A stretch of DNA of 64,000 nt, taken from positions 557,001-621,000 of the forward strand of contig NZ_AP024619.1 in NCBI RefSeq assembly GCF_019668485.1, written 5' to 3'. How positions within the stretch are numbered: position 1 is the first letter of the stretch; each line of letters begins with the position of its first letter. A program made the position numbers and the translations under genes. Origin of the DNA: Gelria sp. Kuro-4. GTDB taxonomy: Bacteria > Bacillota > DTU030 > DUMP01. Positions 59,853 through 64,000 of this stretch are shown here, one piece after another. The notes beneath the pieces are model-generated. The model saw only the letters and a list, made by a program, of their open reading frames with translations. It ran no database searches and had not been told where the DNA came from.

Positions 59853-61811
59853 ATGCCCGAGGATGCGAGCCGCCGCAGCCCAAGCCCCTGGCACCCGGTC
59901 CTGGCGCTTCTTGCCCTGCTCCTTTTGATCCTTGCCCATTACAACCTGTACTTGGCGCTGGGGGCTGCCCTGGCGGCCTTCGGCTTTGTCTTCGCCGCTC
60001 GGAGCAGTCGGGCACCGGGGCGGCGCGAGAGCGCGCGCCTCTATCCCCTGCCGCCTGAGTCGGACGGCGCGGTGCACCAGGCGCTGCTCGGCGCGCCCTG
60101 CCCGCTGGCGCTTACAGCCGGCTCCGGCCGGATACTCCTGACCAACCGGGCCTTCAGCCGGCTGTTCCCGGCGGCCGAGCGCGGCCGTCCCCTTACCGAG
60201 GTAGCTCCGCCGTTGGCCGGCGCCGAGCCTGGGGCCACGGTAACTGTGGGCGAGCGCACCTTCCGTGTGGTGCTCCGGGAACTTTCCACCGCAGGGGGCC
60301 GCAGCCTGGCCTGGTACCTGGAGGAAACCACCGAGGCCAGTCAACTGCGGGCGGAGTCAGCCGCCCGCGCTCCGGTGCTGGGCCTTTTGCAGGTGGACAA
60401 CTACGAGGAAGTCCTGGCCGGCACGCCGGAGGGGCAGCGGCCGCTGCTCAAGGCGGCCATCGACAAACTCCTCAGCGATTGGGCCCAGGCGGCTGGCATT
60501 TACCTGCACAAGTATGCGGAAGACCGCTACATCCTCTTCCTCGACCGGGGGACCCTGGCCGCCCGGCAGGAAGAAAGGTTTGGCATCCTGGACCGGATGA
60601 AGGAGATCAGCCTGGGCAACACCCTGCCGGTCACCGTGAGCCTGGGTCTGGGGAGCGGTAGCTGGGACGTACTCGAGCTCGCTAATTATGCCCAGACGGC
60701 GCTGGACCTGGCCCTGGGGCGGGGCGGCGACCAGGCCGTGCTCAAAACCCCGGATGACTTCACGTATTACGGCGGCAAAACGAAGGCCCCGGAGAAGCGC
60801 ACCAAGGTCAAGGCCCGGGTGATAGCCCAGGCGCTGCGCGAGCTCATCCGCGGTGCAGATAAGGTGCTGGTGATGGGTCACCGGAGCGCCGACCCGGACA
60901 GCCTGGGCGCCGGGGTGGCTCTTGTGCGGGCGGCACGCGACCTAGGGCGCCCGGCTTATTTTGTTCTGGACGAGGTAACCCCGTCGGTGGCGAAACTCCA
61001 CGCCTACCTTACGGAGCACGAGTCTTACCGCGACGTTTTTTTGGAGCCGGCTGCGGCCTACCGCCAGGTGACGGCCGAAACCCTGCTCATCGTCGCCGAC
61101 ACGCATAAGCCATCGCTCCTGGAAGCACCCCGGGTGCTGTCGCGCACGCACAAGGTGGTGGTGGTCGACCATCACCGCCGGGCGGAGGAATTCATCGCCG
61201 AACCCACCCTGGTGTACCTGGAGAGCTACGCCTCTTCCACGTCCGAGCTGGTGACCGAGGTTTTGCAGTACCTGGAAGGCGTGCACGTCACCTCGCTGGA
61301 GGCGACGGCGCTCCTGGCGGGCTTGGCGGTGGACACCAAGAACTTTGCCTTTCAGACCGGGGTGCGCACTTTTGAGGCCGCGGCCTACCTGCGGCGCAGC
61401 GGCGCCGACGCGCGCCTGGTGCAGAGCCTCTTTCAGGACGACCTGGCTTCCTACCTGAAACGGGCGGAGGCCATAAAAAGCGCCGAGGTGCTGCCCGGCG
61501 GCCTGGCCCTGGCGGAAGTGAATGCGGCCGGGTCCGAGGCCCAGCTCCTGGCGGCGCAGGTGGCCAACGAGCTTCTTAATATCGAGGAGGTCAAGGCCTC
61601 CTTCGTGCTCTATCCCTACAAGGATGGGGCCGCCGTAAGCGCCCGCTCCCTGGGCGACATCAACGTGCAGGTCCTCATGGAAAAGCTCGGCGGCGGCGGT
61701 CACCTCACCATCGCCGGTGCGCAGCTCAGCGGCGTGAGCGTCGGCGCCGCGCGGGACAAGGTGCGCGCGGTGCTGCGGGAATTCTTAAGTGAGGAGGAAG
61801 AAAAGGCATGA
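59853..61811 (+). CDS. gdpP: Cyclic-di-AMP phosphodiesterase
   Basis: GdpP degrades the second messenger c-di-AMP. The 652-residue protein has two N-terminal membrane segments (about residues 14-50), a PAS-like domain, a degenerate GGDEF-like domain (about 170-300) and catalytic DHH/DHHA1 domains (HRSADPDSLGAGVAL, then VVDHHRR, and C-terminal KLGGGGHLTIAGAQ). ATG 59853 has better spacing from GGAG than ATG 59847. It overlaps rplI by 4 bp. Confidence 0.95.
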   Translation: MPEDASRRSPSPWHPVLALLALLLLILAHYNLYLALGAALAAFGFVFAARSSRAPGRRESARLYPLPPESDGAVHQALLGAPCPLALTAGSGRILLTNRAFSRLFPAAERGRPLTEVAPPLAGAEPGATVTVGERTFRVVLRELSTAGGRSLAWYLEETTEASQLRAESAARAPVLGLLQVDNYEEVLAGTPEGQRPLLKAAIDKLLSDWAQAAGIYLHKYAEDRYILFLDRGTLAARQEERFGILDRMKEISLGNTLPVTVSLGLGSGSWDVLELANYAQTALDLALGRGGDQAVLKTPDDFTYYGGKTKAPEKRTKVKARVIAQALRELIRGADKVLVMGHRSADPDSLGAGVALVRAARDLGRPAYFVLDEVTPSVAKLHAYLTEHESYRDVFLEPAAAYRQVTAETLLIVADTHKPSLLEAPRVLSRTHKVVVVDHHRRAEEFIAEPTLVYLESYASSTSELVTEVLQYLEGVHVTSLEATALLAGLAVDTKNFAFQTGVRTFEAAAYLRRSGADARLVQSLFQDDLASYLKRAEAIKSAEVLPGGLALAEVNAAGSEAQLLAAQVANELLNIEEVKASFVLYPYKDGAAVSARSLGDINVQVLMEKLGGGGHLTIAGAQLSGVSVGAARDKVRAVLREFLSEEEEKA

Positions 61812-62260
61812 AGGTTATTCTGGAACAGGACGTCCCGCGCCTCGGTAAGAAGGGCGAAGTGGTGGACGTTAACGACGGCTACGCGCGCAACTTTCTTCTT
61901 CCCCGGCGCCTGGCGCGTGCGGCCACGGCCGGTGGGCTGAAGGAAGTTGAGGCGCGGAAGGAACAGGCGGCGCGCAAGGAGGCCCGCGCCCGGGCCGAAG
62001 CCCGGGACCTGGCCCGGCGCCTGGACGGGTGTACGGTTACCATCCGCGCCCGCGCCGGCGAGGGCGGCCGCCTCTTTGGCTCGGTGACCAACCAGGACGT
62101 GGCTGCGGCCGTGGCCGAGGAGTTCCGGGTGAACCTGGATAAGCGCCGCGTGGAGCTGAAGGAGCCCATCAAGGCCCTGGGCAGCTACAGCGCCACCCTG
62201 CACCTGTACACGGAAGTCACGGCAGAGATCACCGTCAAGGTGGAGGCCGCGCCGGAGTAA
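61808..62260 (+). CDS. rplI: 50S ribosomal protein L9
   Basis: The 150-residue L9 binds 23S rRNA. The N-terminal domain (KVILEQDVPRLGKKGEVVDVNDGYARNFLLPRRLA) is followed by the long Lys/Glu/Ala-rich connecting helix and the C-terminal domain (RLFGSVTNQDVAAAV). The start codon overlaps the gdpP stop. Confidence 0.96.
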   Translation: MKVILEQDVPRLGKKGEVVDVNDGYARNFLLPRRLARAATAGGLKEVEARKEQAARKEARARAEARDLARRLDGCTVTIRARAGEGGRLFGSVTNQDVAAAVAEEFRVNLDKRRVELKEPIKALGSYSATLHLYTEVTAEITVKVEAAPE

Positions 62261-62262
62261 CA

Positions 62263-62512
62263 CGCGTTTTGAGGCCGTCGCCGCCCTCTTGGCCCAGACC
62301 GCTTCCCCCTACCTGCAGTACGTCATCCTCTGCAGGCCGCCAGAGTGGGGAAAACCACCGGCGGGTTGGATTCCGGAGAAGCTCTACGGCGCGCGCCGGG
62401 CGGGCGTGCGGCGCTGCCGAAGGAGAACGGGCCCGACGTGCCGGCAGGGCTAAGCGGCCTGGACGTGGTGCCGGCCGCTACGGTGGGGGAGCTGATGTCG
62501 GCTTTAACCTAG
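62263..62512 (+). pseudogene. lonC relic between rplI and dnaB
   Basis: This 250-base stretch keeps two ends of a Lon-type ATPase/protease. First comes FEAVAALLAQTASPYLQYVIL followed by a damaged P-loop (CRPPEWGKTT, in two frames). From about 62404, in another frame, comes a Lon-like C-terminus (ALPKENGPDVPAGL, VVPAATVGELMSALT) ending at TAG 62512. Everything between is gone. In related Clostridia lonC occupies this very place between rplI and dnaB. The call is by motif and position. Confidence 0.65.
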
Positions 62513-62539
62513 AGGCTTGCCGAAAGGGAGAGAGGAACC

Positions 62540-63880
62540 ATGGCTGGAAGCGGCGGGGAGCGGATACCGCCCTGTAACATTGAAGCCGAACAGTCGGTAC
62601 TGGGCGCTATGCTCCTGGATGCGGAGGCAGTGCTTACCGCCGCGGAGATACTGCGTCCCGAGGACTTTTACCAGGAAAATCACCAGCACATCTTTCGCAC
62701 CATGCTGGAACTTTCCAGCCGGGGCGTGGCCTGTGACCTGGTAACGGTGAGCGAGGCCCTGCGCCAGGCAGGGCGCCTGGAGGCTGCCGGCGGCGTCGCC
62801 TACCTTACGGACCTGGCGACGGCGGTGCCGAGCACGGCCAACGTGGAGCACTACGCCCGCATAGTGGCCGAGAAGGCGCTCCTGCGCCAGCTCATCCGCG
62901 AAGCGAACAAGATCATCGAGCAGAGTTACAGCGCCAGCGACGAGGCGACCGCTATTTTGGACAGCGCCGAGCGGGCCATCCTGAACGTCTCCCAAAGGCG
63001 GAGCGGCCAGGACTTCCTGCCCGTACGGGATGCGCTGGTGGAGGCCTTCGATCGCATTGAGTACCTGGCCCAGAACCAGGGGGTTATCCCGGGCCTCTCC
63101 ACCGGCTTCCGCGACCTGGACCGCCTCACTTCGGGCCTGCAGCCGGCGGATTTTATTGTGGTGGCGGCGCGGCCGTCCATGGGTAAGACCAGCTTTTGCC
63201 TCAACATCGCCCAGCATGTGGCGGCGGTGGAGAAGCGGCCCGTGGCCCTCTTCAGCCTGGAGATGTCGCGGGAGCAGCTGGTGCAGCGCCTGCTGGCCGC
63301 CGAGGCCCGTATCGCCGGCCAGAAACTGCGCACCGGAGCGCTGGACGAGGATGACTGGCCGCGCCTGGTGGCGGCCATGGGCCGGCTGGCGGAACTGCCC
63401 ATCTACATCGACGACAGCCCGGTGCTCACCGCCATGGACATCCGCGCCAAGACGCGGCGGCTGGTACAGGAGCACGGGCCCGGCCTGGTGATCATCGACT
63501 ACCTGCAGCTTATCCAGGGCCACGGCCGCACCGACAGCCGCCAGCAGGAAATCTCAGAGATCTCCCGCAGCCTCAAGGCCCTGGCGCGCGAGGTGAAGTC
63601 ACCGGTGGTGGCGCTCTCGCAGCTTTCGCGCGCCGTGGAGCAGCGGCAGGACAAGCGGCCGGTCCTTTCGGACCTGCGCGAATCCGGGGCCATCGAGCAG
63701 GACGCGGATCTGGTGGCCTTCATCTATCGCGACGAATACTACAACCCCGACACCGAGAAGAAGGGCATCGCCGAGGTTATCGTCAGCAAGCAGCGCAACG
63801 GCCCCACCGGCGTGGTGCAGCTGGCCTTCCTCAAGGACTTCACCCTCTTTCACAACCTAACGCTGGAGCCTGCCCCCTGA
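62540..63880 (+). CDS. dnaB: Replicative DNA helicase
   Basis: DnaB is the hexameric helicase that unwinds DNA at the fork. The 446-residue protein has the N-terminal primase-binding domain (PPCNIEAEQSVLGAMLLDAEAV). The RecA-like ATPase has Walker A RPSMGKTSF (Lys about 216) and Walker B VIIDYLQLI, with the arginine-finger region (QRNGPTG) near the end. ATG 62540 follows GGGAGAGAGGAACC. The last 120 bases of the window hold no recognised feature. Confidence 0.97.
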   Translation: MAGSGGERIPPCNIEAEQSVLGAMLLDAEAVLTAAEILRPEDFYQENHQHIFRTMLELSSRGVACDLVTVSEALRQAGRLEAAGGVAYLTDLATAVPSTANVEHYARIVAEKALLRQLIREANKIIEQSYSASDEATAILDSAERAILNVSQRRSGQDFLPVRDALVEAFDRIEYLAQNQGVIPGLSTGFRDLDRLTSGLQPADFIVVAARPSMGKTSFCLNIAQHVAAVEKRPVALFSLEMSREQLVQRLLAAEARIAGQKLRTGALDEDDWPRLVAAMGRLAELPIYIDDSPVLTAMDIRAKTRRLVQEHGPGLVIIDYLQLIQGHGRTDSRQQEISEISRSLKALAREVKSPVVALSQLSRAVEQRQDKRPVLSDLRESGAIEQDADLVAFIYRDEYYNPDTEKKGIAEVIVSKQRNGPTGVVQLAFLKDFTLFHNLTLEPAP

Positions 63881-64000
63881 CGTGGAGAAGGTTAACCGGT
63901 AGGGCCGTTTCCCGCACGGCCCCCGGCGGAACTGGAGGGCTCCCGGCGGGCGACCTTAAAGCGGCGGGACCGTCAAGATGATCTTCCGCGATCATCCGCG

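Noticed and set aside
62269-62577. 102-residue plus-strand frame between rplI and dnaB
   Set aside because: It is Arg/Gly-rich out-of-frame translation; the other frames hold Lon-like fragments, so a relic is the better call.

Overview
The window looks like a chromosomal segment of a GC-rich, endospore-forming, anaerobic Clostridia-type Firmicute, broadly Moorella/Thermoanaerobacterales-like; the genus is not determined. The evidence is a glycine reductase operon, full selenocysteine machinery, CotF-type coat and GerW sporulation proteins, a T-box leader, a SCIFF ribosomal peptide with its maturase, and the Firmicutes order rpsF-ssb-rpsR ... yybS-gdpP-rplI-(lonC)-dnaB.

Layout. 0-5.3 kb: glycine reductase genes grdE (cut by the window edge), grdA, grdB, grdC, grdD, punctuated by palindromic repeats. 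5.7-11 kb: a triple-HTH regulator, a small selenoprotein and a DUF1540 protein on the minus strand, a DMT transporter, a decayed chemoreceptor, a beta-propeller-like protein, a ferredoxin and an FAH-family hydrolase. 11-15.2 kb: selA, a small membrane protein, selB and tRNA-Sec. 15.5-22.5 kb: a Doc-type toxin-antitoxin pair, a Trp-type T-box with trpB2, a methyltransferase-like membrane protein, a GH3 enzyme and a diguanylate cyclase. 22.5-25.1 kb (minus): an ECF sigma/anti-sigma operon. 25.6-37.4 kb: a nucleoside uptake and breakdown locus (two BMP binding proteins, ABC ATPase, two permeases, LacI regulator, ribokinase, nucleoside hydrolase), a HicBA pair, an M20 hydrolase and an amidotransferase-fold protein. 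37.4-42.4 kb: UbiA and polyprenyl synthase, coat proteins, a second sigma/anti-sigma pair, GerW. 42.4-46 kb: a phosphate-control region with Pho-box-like arrays, a PHP phosphatase, a PhoB/PhoP-like regulator, a broken alkaline phosphatase and two unexplained structured-RNA candidates. 46-48.7 kb: LysR, selD, yedF. 48.7-51 kb: MscS, DUF951, rpsF-ssb-rpsR. 51.2-55.1 kb: a region that reads as more AT-rich, with a two-component system, glutamate dehydrogenase and a nucleotidyltransferase-like protein, ending at a group IIC intron fragment. 55.7-63.9 kb: a copper-amine-oxidase-like wall protein, SCIFF and its radical SAM maturase, MazG-like, YybS, GdpP, L9, a lonC relic and DnaB.

The unifying theme is selenium. 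SelD makes selenophosphate, SelA converts Ser-tRNA-Sec, and SelB delivers it at UGA. Four genes here carry in-frame UGA codons that are best read as selenocysteine (grdA, grdB, selD and a small 'CC/Se motif' protein). SelD is itself a selenoprotein, so the pathway feeds back on itself. The glycine reductase genes are the obvious main consumer.

The least explained parts are the structured-RNA candidate at about 45.5-45.9 kb (several long stems with GU pairs and two GNRA loops), a second structured stretch at 42.53-42.67 kb, a Pho-box-like promoter driving only a very short terminated transcript, and a SCIFF peptide lacking one of its six cysteines. Several genes survive only as relics (alkaline phosphatase, lonC, chemoreceptor, group II intron).
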